Shown here piece after piece: positions 1 through 7,350 of a stretch of 62,383 bases of DNA. Positions within the stretch are counted from its first letter, which is position 1. Each line of letters starts with the position of its first letter. Source of the DNA: Bradyrhizobium sp. (GTDB lineage Bacteria; Pseudomonadota; Alphaproteobacteria; Rhizobiales; Xanthobacteraceae); assembly GCA_028290305.1 (NCBI GenBank), contig JAQGKC010000469.1:1-62383 (forward strand). Direction: 5' to 3'. The position numbers were made by a program, and so were the translations under genes. The notes beneath the pieces are model-generated. The model was not told the origin of the DNA and did no database searches. It saw only the letters and a list, made by a program, of their open reading frames with translations.

Positions 1-444
1 CGCGACGGCGCGCAAATTGCGGAGAAAGCATTCCTTTTTGACGCTCCTTCTCAGAGTACGGAGAGCATACAGAGCTCGGGTGGCGGGTGATCTGAGAAGT
101 AGCTTCTCCAGCGTTCGCAAGATTTCATGTTTTTACACAGCCAGGGTCAAAAGCTGAAAATCTCAATGCGGGCATATATTTTCCGCTTTGTTCAAGAGCG
201 GACATGACGCAACACAGTCGGCACTTCCGTTTCGTGCCATTATCGGAAGTCGCCGCTCTCATTCGACGGCGCGGAGCAAGGAAGCGACGTACAGGATGGA
301 CATGACGGCGGCGGAGGACATCAACCGGGTAATGCGAAGGTAGGTCCCCATGATCCATGGCAAATCGCTTCACAAAGTGGACCTGAGACGAAATCTAGTC
401 ACCGCGACTGCCGTGCTAGCCTTCGTCTCTTTGACCGTCGGACC
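1..444. other. Left-edge stretch without a supported gene
   Basis: No convincing reading frame was found here. A minus-strand frame near 125-373 encodes an Arg- and Cys-rich 82-residue product whose composition looks like non-coding sequence. It resembles degenerate intergenic repeats often seen in Bradyrhizobium genomes, so I do not call it as a gene. No RNA gene or clear promoter was seen. Confidence 0.4.
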
Positions 445-750
445 TCACCTGCACCGATGCCGGCGACCATCATAGCCAAGGAAGGTGCCGGACGCGGGAT
501 CGTAGGAGCGATAACGCTGGGGGCAGAAAGTGGCGTTGCCGCTCTCCATCGCTGCATAAGCCTCGCTGGCCGCAGGCGGGGCCGAGGCCAGCGCGGCTTC
601 CGGCGTGGGCGCGCCTCCGTTCAGAACGTCCGCATTGGGATGGTAGAACGCGAACAGGCCCGGCTCCTGAATGGCTGCCTGGGCGAACACTGGTGTCAGC
701 GTCATCGCCGACAGCAGCGCCGCCGCGATAAGAGTCTTGAATGAAGTCAT
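445..750 (-). CDS. Secreted BA14K-like protein
   Basis: This is a 101-residue protein with an N-terminal signal peptide of about 24 residues that ends near VFAQA. The C-terminal 30 residues carry the BA14K signature: FCPQRYRSYD, then GTFLGYDG, then a final Arg/Cys tail. The family is named after a 14 kDa Brucella abortus protein with reported lectin-like, immunoreactive properties, and is common as small exported proteins in Rhizobiales. The first Cys and the Cys near the end probably form a disulfide. The protein is likely periplasmic or surface-associated. The start is an ATG directly before the signal peptide. It is monocistronic, with no neighbour on the same strand within 1.3 kb. Confidence 0.8.
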   Translation of the reverse strand: MTSFKTLIAAALLSAMTLTPVFAQAAIQEPGLFAFYHPNADVLNGGAPTPEAALASAPPAASEAYAAMESGNATFCPQRYRSYDPASGTFLGYDGRRHRCR

Positions 751-1224
751 GGTTGTTTTCCTGTATCGACGGATGCGAGAATTCTCGGGCGCAGGAGCAA
801 TGCGTCGACCGGGCGTGCTCTCGGGGGCGCCAGCTTCTCATTTTCCAGCATCCGAGTGCTCAGATGCCTCGAGCCAGATGTAAGCCGGCAGCGATCTCGC
901 CCCATTAAAATAGGCTTCACAAAGCTCAATTCGTCTTGAGGAGCTGGGTGAATGATCGTGCGCGGCGCACGCGTGGCTGCGTAAGGCGCGCCGCGCGGTG
1001 CCCAAACATTTCGAAGGTAATCGGCACGCGCCGACGGAGCGAGTGCGCCCATGGGGCCACTTCAGCCTGTTACCAAGCGCCGGAATTTGTGATCGTACGA
1101 CGCGCCGACCTCGCGCGGCGTTGAAACGATGTGAGGAAATGTTCCTTTGATAAGCCGACCGCTGCTCCATCTCCATAGAGGAGCCAGCCGCAGTTGGCTT
1201 TTCGAATTCAATGGAGAAAATGGA
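751..1224. other. Intergenic stretch, no supported gene
   Basis: Several overlapping frames are open here, but all have Arg/Ser-rich compositions without recognisable domains. The region separates two divergently transcribed small secreted proteins and so must hold both promoters. No clear -35/-10 pair could be assigned by eye. Confidence 0.4.
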
Positions 1225-1455
1225 ATGACCAAGCTTAAACTTCTGTCGGCTGCACTGATCGCCGCAGCCACGCTCGCAACTCCCGCTATGGCTCGCGAGC
1301 ACCATGTATCCTCGCGGCACCACGCCTACGCGACGGCCGCGCCCGACGCGAGTTATGTTGACGGACGTCTATGCTATCCGGCTCCGGCCGTAGGCGCTTT
1401 TGCCACGCAGCCCTGGGATAACGGTCCGCCTTGCGAATCCGCGTCGGGTTCTTGA
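1225..1455 (+). CDS. Small secreted hypothetical protein
   Basis: This is a 76-residue protein that starts with a clear signal peptide, MTKLKLLSAALIA followed by a small-residue stretch ending TPAMA. I chose the ATG at 1225 rather than the upstream in-frame ATG at 1147. The signal peptide begins exactly there, and a GGAGAAAATGGA purine stretch precedes it. The mature part is His/Ala/Pro-rich with two cysteines (LCYPAP and GPPCES) and would be about 53 residues. It resembles the short exported proteins scattered through Bradyrhizobium genomes. No function can be assigned. Confidence 0.65.
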   Translation: MTKLKLLSAALIAAATLATPAMAREHHVSSRHHAYATAAPDASYVDGRLCYPAPAVGAFATQPWDNGPPCESASGS

Positions 1456-1620
1456 TCCGTCCACCTTGTGAACCGGGCTAGCAGTTCGTTGCCGCCAGGC
1501 AACGAATCCTGATCGATATCGGTCCGGCCCGAGCGCTAACGTGACCCCGCTCGAAGAGGTCGGGGCTGGAAATTCCAGCAGCCCGACTTCTTTGATGGCG
1601 TTTCCCGCTTTGCGGGCGCG

Positions 1621-1972
1621 CGCCAGCGTCGGTCCTACGCGATCATCGTATCAAACATCACAGCCATCTCGCCTACGGCTATGAAACGCAGATTCGCCAA
1701 GGACGGCGAGATCATCGCTGACGACGATGCCAAAAGTATCCTTTGAAGCGGATCGCGTCGCGATCGATAGCAAGACCGGCGAGCCGGTGGCGGATGTCAT
1801 GCGCTACACCTATCACGATGCCGATACGGGCTATGTCGTGTCATTCGAGCGCGAGAAGACCATTCTGCAAGCCATCCTCACCGACCACGCGCCGCTGCTC
1901 TAGCGGATCATCGCCCGGCTGATCGGCTTTGACGGCGATAGCGGAACTGCACAACTAACGGCTGCCGGATGA
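1621..1972 (+). pseudogene. Decayed gene with frameshifts and a nonsense codon
   Basis: Coding-like sequence continues across changing frames. Around 1661-1695 one frame reads HLAYGYETQ, then another gives FAKDGEIIADDDAK, and a third frame from about 1731 reads VSFEADRVAIDSKTGEPVAD and onwards to DHAPLL. That last frame meets TAG at 1901-1903 and then stays coding-like (RIIARLIGFDGDSG) up to TGA at 1970-1972. Such continuity over two frame changes and one stop points to an inactivated gene. The text vaguely recalls lipocalin-like AttH/CrtC-type proteins, but I am not confident of the family. The 5' end cannot be located. Confidence 0.5.
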
Positions 1973-2097
1973 GCGCCTCAAAATCAGTTGAGGCATCGCT
2001 TCGCTTTTTCGATTTCCTTGTTGGAAATGCTCTTCGCGGCGGTATTCTATAGCTCCTAGCCATATCGGGCGACGGTGTTCTTCAACGATGGCGCGGG

Positions 2098-2391
2098 TCA
2101 TTTGCCGAGCGCGACCCTGACGCCGAGCCACATCGTCCCGACAAGGCCGGTTACCATGATTGTGATTGCGGCCTTAAACGTATAGCTCTGCGCCTGCTCG
2201 ACGCTCTCGCGCCAACGTCTTAAGTGATATAAGTCCGCGCGCAGCTCTCTGCGGTCCTCTTCCTCGATCCCAAACGAAGTCAGCGTAGTCGCGATTGTCT
2301 TGAGAATCACAGCGTCGATGTCGCTATGATTAAGCCACTGTTGTTCAGCCATCATCTCGCCGACAACCACCCTGATATCCTCATCGCGCAT
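2098..2391 (-). CDS. Small membrane-anchored hypothetical protein
   Basis: This 97-residue protein has an acidic/charged N-terminal two thirds, including the run RRELRADLYHLRRWRE that looks like an amphipathic or coiled helix. A single C-terminal membrane segment follows at about residues 74-94 (FKAAITIMVTGLVGTMW). This layout resembles DUF6127-like proteins that occur near prophage genes in Alphaproteobacteria, but no phage genes accompany it here. The start is an ATG. No operon partner is visible. Confidence 0.6.
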   Translation of the reverse strand: MRDEDIRVVVGEMMAEQQWLNHSDIDAVILKTIATTLTSFGIEEEDRRELRADLYHLRRWRESVEQAQSYTFKAAITIMVTGLVGTMWLGVRVALGK

Positions 2392-2978
2392 TTTTCGTTT
2401 ATCCTCTGTTGGGTTGGCAATGGAGGGCGGACGTGACTTTATAATCCGAAGGGAGTTAGCGGAAGAACGATGATGGGCAGCAGTTTGTCGTCAAAGCTGA
2501 TGGTTCGATCGAGCGCCAATATCGCCAGCGCAAACCGACGCATCCGCGCTAGCTGTCGACAGCAGCGGCATCGTAGGTTCCGTCACGAATACATTTGCCG
2601 GATTTATGTTGATCTGTCCCCGTCACAGATAGAGCAACGAACGCCGCGCGTGGCATGGCCAAGCCCGTTATATTCCTCGAGCTCTGTCAGCCTGCTGCCA
2701 ATGCTCCAGTCCTTGTTGCGCATGGCATGGGAGGCACTCGCGCGGACGACACAGCCTGTATTTGCGCCGCTCTCGGAGCAGTTGCGAGAGCGACCAGCAC
2801 AGCAACCCGTCTTTCGAGGAGAGCCTATACAAATCATTCAGCGGGCCCATCGGAGTCTGATGCCGTCAGAAAGATGTTCAACTCCTCGGCGTAAAGCTAG
2901 TTGCCGAGCCAATCGGGCTAGCCTCCCCCGAGACATCATGTTAGGCGATTGCCAAGTCGGCGCTCGCATTGGTAGGGA
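2392..2978. other. Intergenic stretch without a supported gene
   Basis: A 170-codon plus-strand frame (2470-2982) and shorter minus-strand frames are open but Ser/Arg-rich, and none shows domains or a ribosome binding site. A short frame starting near 2463 reads DDGQQFVVKADGSIERQYRQ before a stop near 2557, which may be a remnant of a gene. Confidence 0.35.
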
Positions 2979-3613
2979 ATGATGATCGAGGTAGTGATTT
3001 GGGATTTTGGTGGTGTATTAACCACCTCACCCCTTCGAGGCTTTTGCGCGTTTTGAGATCGAACGCGGCCTGCCCACTAGTACTATCAGGCGCACCAACG
3101 CGAGCAATCATTGGGAGATGCATGGGCGAATTCGAACGCGCCGAAGTGGATCTTGAAGCATTCGATCATCTGTTCGCAGAGGAATCGTTGGCGCTGGGTG
3201 CGGAGGTTCGGGGCAAGGAGGTCCTACCTCTGCTGTCAGGAGATCTCCGGCCTGAGATGGTCGAGGCCCTCAGGCGCGTGGCAGCTAAATTCAAAACCGG
3301 ATGTATCACGAACAACCTTCCCGCCAACAGTATCGGAAGCATGGGCGGCCGATCGATCTACGTCGCGGAAGTAATGGCGCTATTCGATCATGTCATCGAG
3401 TCCGCAAAGATTGGTTTGAGGAAGCCCGACCCACGCATCTATCGGATGATGATGGAGACGCTTGGCGTCGATCCAAAAAACTGCATCTACTTGGACGATT
3501 TGGGTGTTAACCTGAAACCGGGCCGCGACATGGGAATGACCACCATCAAAGTACTCGATGCGCCGCAAGCCATCGCCGAACTTGAAGCGGCAACGGCGTT
3601 ATCGCTTCGGTGA
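2979..3613 (+). pseudogene. HAD-superfamily hydrolase, N-terminal region broken by frameshifts
   Basis: The 5' end reads MMIEVVIWDFGGVLTTSP from ATG 2979 (preceded by TAGGGA), which is HAD motif I in the DFGG variant. After about 3032 the protein continues only if one C is dropped, giving FEAFARFEIERGLP. Two more frame changes are needed around 3115-3135 to reach FERAEVDLEAFDHLF, which then stays in frame to the stop. Motif II (TNN), the motif III Lys (KPDPRIY) and motif IV (YLDDLGVN) are all intact. The rest is therefore a normal HAD-IA phosphatase/dehalogenase of the epoxide-hydrolase-N or ACAD10-like type. Three indels in about 110 bases indicate either a decayed gene or a poor-quality patch. 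No operon partner. Confidence 0.7.
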
Positions 3614-4158
3614 TCGCTAGCCGACGACCTGTCGTTACGGATCGCAGAGTCGCACCAAGATGGCATCACGTCGGATTTGGCAGCTACTCGATTCGGGTGG
3701 CGCAACGTGCTTGCGTTCCTATGGTGTCTCAAATCACCATTAGGAGAGCGACTTCGGCATCGAAGGCGACATCGCTCTGATCGATGCTGCGATCCGCGCG
3801 ATCGGCGGTCAAGGGCGCCGGTGCCCTGAGCCTTCAGCCGGTGACATCGTCCGATTCAAAAAGCCCGCGGCCAGTTTCCCGGCGCGGACCTAATCCTGAG
3901 ACGGTAGACTTATGCAGGTGATTTGCCCGACGTGACAAGTCTTTTTGGAAGCCCCTAAGCATGACCGATCAGCTCCGGCAAATGATCGGTCACGATTTCA
4001 AGGGGCTCACTCATCTCTCATTTTTTTGAACCGCGGTTGTGTTACACGTTCGGGAGAGATTGTCTTTGTATCGCCGCACCAGATCTGCAAAGAATCCGAC
4101 AGTTGTTTTGTTTTGCCGCTCCTCAAATCTTTGGCTTGATACTGCGTGAGGTATCAAA
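3614..4158. other. Intergenic stretch with a short orphan frame
   Basis: No complete gene was seen. A frame open from 3744 to a TAA at 3891-3893 encodes 49 residues beginning ESDFGIEGDIALIDAAIRA. It looks coding-like but lacks a start codon and may be a gene remnant. The rest (3900-4158) is AT-richer and is the likely promoter region of the DUF305 gene. Confidence 0.35.
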
Positions 4159-4758
4159 ATGTCACATCACAGCGAAATGCCGCCTCTATTGCCTGCCAAT
4201 CGCTGCCACACAAGAACGGGCAACGACACCAAAGCGAGCAAGAATTCTCGGGGCCCCCCCAGTCCGCGGCTACGACCGAAATCAGCTTTGTTCGTCGGAG
4301 TTCTCATCGCCGCTGCGTTGTCGCTGACGGCGTGCTTCGAGCGACCGCAATCGCTGACCGACTACATCAGCGCGATCTGCTCGACGCCGTTTCGCTCCGC
4401 CTCGGCCGAAGAAGCACCGTTCCTGGCCGAGAATGTCAGCGCGATGACAAAGATGATGGTCGAGATGGGTATCCGGCCGTCCGGCGACGTCGACACCGAC
4501 TTTGCCGCGATCATGACGCCGCACCATCAAGGTGCGATCGAAATGGCGCAGGCCGAGCTGCGCCATGGCCACAATGAGCAGCTCAGGCGCATGGCCCAGG
4601 AGATCATCGTCACCCAGCAGCAGGAGATCGTTGCGATGCGACTAGCGCTCGGCCAGCCGCTTCTTCCGGATTTGTCGTCGCCGAACCAGGCGTCTTCAGC
4701 GGTGCCGGCTGGTTCGACACCTGACCGTCAGCTTCCACTGCATCCGAAGGAGGATTGA
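4159..4758 (+). CDS. DUF305-family metal-binding (CopM-like) protein
   Basis: This 199-residue protein has an unusually long polar N-terminus (about 40 residues), then a hydrophobic segment at 43-57 ending in a lipobox-like LSLTAC (Cys59). It is probably an exported lipoprotein. Residues 113-160 are a DUF305 core: DFAAIMTPHHQGAIEMAQ with paired His122-His123, followed by NEQLRRMAQEIIVTQQQEI. DUF305 proteins form four-helix bundles, and some bind copper or silver in the periplasm. The ATG at 4159 has GTGAGG upstream. A later start nearer the hydrophobic segment cannot be excluded. The stop lies one base before the next gene's ATG, so the two are probably co-translated. Confidence 0.8.
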   Translation: MSHHSEMPPLLPANRCHTRTGNDTKASKNSRGPPSPRLRPKSALFVGVLIAAALSLTACFERPQSLTDYISAICSTPFRSASAEEAPFLAENVSAMTKMMVEMGIRPSGDVDTDFAAIMTPHHQGAIEMAQAELRHGHNEQLRRMAQEIIVTQQQEIVAMRLALGQPLLPDLSSPNQASSAVPAGSTPDRQLPLHPKED

Positions 4759-4759
4759 C

Positions 4760-6220
4760 ATGGCACGCATCTTCACGACGGCCGCCGCCATTTTCTCCAC
4801 TGCAGGATATGGCTGGGCAGGACAAGCGCCCGGCGCCGCCAATGATCCCGATATCCCGGTCAGCCATCGCGACCGCGTCTATACCGCGGAGCAATTTTCC
4901 AACACCGTCTCCGTCACCGATCCCGTCGACAGCAGGCTGCTCGGCGTCATCAGGCTTGGCGACCCGCAGCCGGGAAATTTCAGCCCGCTCTACCGGGGCC
5001 AGGTTCTCGTCCACGGCATGGGATTTTCTTCCGACCACAAGACGATCGCGGTGGTCTCGATCGGCTCCAACTCGGTGACGTTCATCGACACCGCAACCAA
5101 CGCGGTGAAGCACACGACCTATGTCGGACGCTCGCCGCATGAGGCGTTCTTCACGCCTGACGGCAGCGAGGTTTGGGTCACCGTGCGCGGCGAGGATTAC
5201 GTCTCCGTTCTCGATGGCAAGACCTACGAAGAGAAAACCCGGATCAAGGTTCCGGGCGGCCCCGGTATGCAGATCTTCTCGCCGGATGGAAAATACGGCT
5301 ACGTCTGCTCATCGTTCAATCCGGAAACGGTAGTGATCACGGTGGCGGATCATCAGATCGCCGGGCACGTCAAGCAGGACAGCCCGTTCTGTCCGAACAT
5401 CGCGGCGTCGCCTGATGGCAAGCAGGTCTGGTTCACGCTCAAGGACACCGGCAGGACGACCGTATTCGACGCACAGCCGCCGTTCGCCGTCCTGAAATCA
5501 TTCGACACAGGCCCGATCACCAACCATGTCAACTTCGCGAAAAACACAAAGGGCACTTTTGCTTATGTGAGCATCGGCGGATTGAACGAGGTCAAGGTAT
5601 TCCGCACCGATGATTTTTCGCAGGTCGCGACCATCCCGGTCGGCAAGTTGCCGCATGGCGTATGGCCGTCCGGTGACGGCAGCCGGATCTTTGTCGGGCT
5701 GGAAAATGCCGACGCGCTCACCGCCATCGACACCACAACCAACAAGGTCATAGCCACGAGCCCGATCGGTCAGGCGCCGCAGGCGATCGTTTATGTCCCG
5801 AATGCCGTTCCCGAAGGCGACGGCAAACAGGAACTTCAGCCGCTCGGCGTCGCCGGGCAAGCCGCGCATCTCGCGCTGGTGCCGATTGCCAGCGGCAAAA
5901 AAGGCGACCGCGGCGGCCAGTCCCCAACCAGTGTCTCCCTGTTCGATCAGGGACTGACGCAGGTGCTTCAGGCCTCCGTCACCGGCTTGCGGCCGGAGCA
6001 GCCTTACGTGCTTGCGCTCTCACAGAACGCGAACGGCAAAGGCAAGCTCGAACCGCTTGCCGCGTTCATGACAAACCCGGCCGGCTCGGCGATCGTGAAC
6101 GCCGTTGGTCCGATCCGGCAGATTGTTCAGAGCGAGGCCAACACGCCCCACCGCTACCTTGTCATCGTATCGGGGTCTGCGACGGAACTCGGCCAACCCG
6201 TGCAGATCCAGGCGGAGTAG
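4760..6220 (+). CDS. Exported YVTN-family beta-propeller protein (YncE-like)
   Basis: This 486-residue protein has a signal-peptide-like N-terminus (TTAAAIFSTAGYGWAGQA). Repeated blade motifs follow across residues 35-350, such as AVVSIGSNSVTFIDTATN, FSPDGKYGYVCS and IFVGLENADALTAIDTTTNK. About 120 C-terminal residues form an extra domain of unknown type. YVTN/YncE propellers are periplasmic scaffolds, often next to cytochromes or metal proteins. The ATG lies one base after the DUF305 stop, with GAAGGAGGATTG as ribosome binding site, so the pair forms an operon. A joint role in periplasmic metal or redox homeostasis is an inference from that pairing. Confidence 0.8.
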   Translation: MARIFTTAAAIFSTAGYGWAGQAPGAANDPDIPVSHRDRVYTAEQFSNTVSVTDPVDSRLLGVIRLGDPQPGNFSPLYRGQVLVHGMGFSSDHKTIAVVSIGSNSVTFIDTATNAVKHTTYVGRSPHEAFFTPDGSEVWVTVRGEDYVSVLDGKTYEEKTRIKVPGGPGMQIFSPDGKYGYVCSSFNPETVVITVADHQIAGHVKQDSPFCPNIAASPDGKQVWFTLKDTGRTTVFDAQPPFAVLKSFDTGPITNHVNFAKNTKGTFAYVSIGGLNEVKVFRTDDFSQVATIPVGKLPHGVWPSGDGSRIFVGLENADALTAIDTTTNKVIATSPIGQAPQAIVYVPNAVPEGDGKQELQPLGVAGQAAHLALVPIASGKKGDRGGQSPTSVSLFDQGLTQVLQASVTGLRPEQPYVLALSQNANGKGKLEPLAAFMTNPAGSAIVNAVGPIRQIVQSEANTPHRYLVIVSGSATELGQPVQIQAE

Positions 6221-6263
6221 AGTTTCATGTTGTGCGCCATGATCCGGCGATAAGGAGTGAGCG

Positions 6264-6697
6264 ATGGCTGCGGACGGACTGATAACGATTCAGAGCAGCT
6301 GCGGGCCGGAAGAAACGGCGAACAAGTTCGAGGCCGCGGTCAAGGCAAAGGGTATGACGGTCTTTGCTCGCATCGATCATGCGGCGGGCGCCGCGGGCGT
6401 TGGGCTACGCCAACCGAAGTCATCATCTTTGGCAATGCCAAAGGCGGCACGCCGCTGATGCAATCAACTCAAACGGTCGGAATAGATCTGCCGCTGAAGG
6501 CCCTGGTTTGGCAGGACGCGTCAGGTGAAACATGGCTTTCATACAATGATCCGGAATGGATCGCGAAACGACACGGATTGCATCAGGCGGTCGAGGCACC
6601 CCTCAAAGCCATGAGCGACGCACTGTGCATGGGGTCGCGCGCACGGCAACCCAGCCTCCGTCAACGGTGTGATTTTTTTGGAAGGCGCGGTTTTTAG
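6264..6697 (+). pseudogene. DUF302-family protein broken by a -1 frameshift
   Basis: The ATG at 6264 (preceded by AAGGAGTGAGCG) opens a frame reading LITIQSSCGPEETANKFEAA and MTVFARIDHAAGAAGVGLR. At about 6409-6412 this frame is lost, and the protein resumes one frame over as PTEVIIFGNAKGGTPLMQST, QTVGIDLPLKALVWQD and WLSYNDPEWIAKRHGL, which is the core of DUF302. One missing base between GLR and PTE explains everything. Other DUF302 proteins run straight through this junction. The gene follows the propeller gene by 43 bases on the same strand and may have been the third gene of that operon. True pseudogene or sequencing error cannot be separated here. Confidence 0.75.
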
Positions 6698-6760
6698 AAC
6701 CGCCTTCCCCAAAAAGGCTAAAGCCAGCAGGATCATTCTTCCGACCGGCTTGCATTTGGA

Positions 6761-6973
6761 ATGGACGGGCCACCAAAACCGGCGCCAGATCGTGGTGTGG
6801 GACAAATCGAACAACCAACTTGCCCCAAATGCGGGGCCAATCTAGTTCTGGCGCTGCCTCGTGGCGGCAAAAGCCGGCCTACGTTCCAGTGCGAGAAATG
6901 CCAACCGGGCGATCCACTCAGATCGGTCAGCGTCTCAGGGTGGATCAGGAGCGAATTACGGCCCCCGACGTAA
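6761..6973 (+). CDS. Small zinc-ribbon protein
   Basis: This 70-residue protein has two CxxC pairs (CPKC at 21-24 and CEKC at 44-47), separated by LALPRGGKSRPTFQ, forming a zinc-ribbon knuckle. The tail reads WIRSELRPP. Near-identical small proteins of unknown role are abundant in Bradyrhizobium genomes. The N-terminal 20 residues upstream of the first CPKC fit the family poorly, and the true start may lie a little downstream. It is separated from the broken DUF302 gene by an unclear 60-base spacer. Confidence 0.6.
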   Translation: MDGPPKPAPDRGVGQIEQPTCPKCGANLVLALPRGGKSRPTFQCEKCQPGDPLRSVSVSGWIRSELRPPT

Positions 6974-7071
6974 CATCGCCGAAGTCGTCGTCAAAAGCCT
7001 TCCCGGCCGGCAAATTGACAATCAGCCGAGCGCCCCCGTATTGTCAATGCTCCGTCTTTTTGGTGGTGGGC

Positions 7072-7326
7072 ATGACGCGCGAGCAAATCTCGGAATTGTG
7101 CATGGTTTCGTTGGCCCATGTCCTGCGGATTCCGAAGGATACGATCGAGGCCAACGCAAAATTCACCCGGCTGGGGCTGGATTCGGCGATGGTCGTGTAC
7201 CTGATGATGGAGCTCGAGGAAAAGCTCGGCCTGGAGCTCTCGCCTGACGACTTCTACGATTATCCGACCGTCAATGACCTGTCCCGTTATCTCGCCGAAA
7301 AGCAGGCAAAGCGTTCCGCCGCTTAG
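7072..7326 (+). CDS. Acyl carrier protein (discrete, FAAL-associated)
   Basis: This 84-residue acyl/peptidyl carrier protein has the phosphopantetheine attachment motif LGLDSAM with Ser38 in helix II. The typical acidic helix follows (MMELEEKLGLELSPDDFYDYPTV). I start it at ATG 7072 because the longer open frame upstream has no carrier-protein similarity and overlaps the zinc-ribbon gene. The stop is 24 bases before the fatty acyl-AMP ligase gene on the same strand, which is the usual arrangement when the ligase loads that carrier. It is not the housekeeping AcpP, whose motif is GADSLD and which lies in fab clusters. Confidence 0.9.
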   Translation: MTREQISELCMVSLAHVLRIPKDTIEANAKFTRLGLDSAMVVYLMMELEEKLGLELSPDDFYDYPTVNDLSRYLAEKQAKRSAA

Positions 7327-7350
7327 ACACACGATCGCCGAGCATCGTTA

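Noticed and set aside
2470..2982. 170-codon plus-strand frame before the HAD gene
   Set aside because: Ser/Arg-rich product, no domain, no ribosome binding site, and its end overlaps the true start of the HAD gene.
6680..6708. Possible hairpin GGAAGGC...GCCTTCC as a terminator after DUF302
   Set aside because: The stem has a two-base bulge, there is no T run after it, and it lies inside a coding-like frame.
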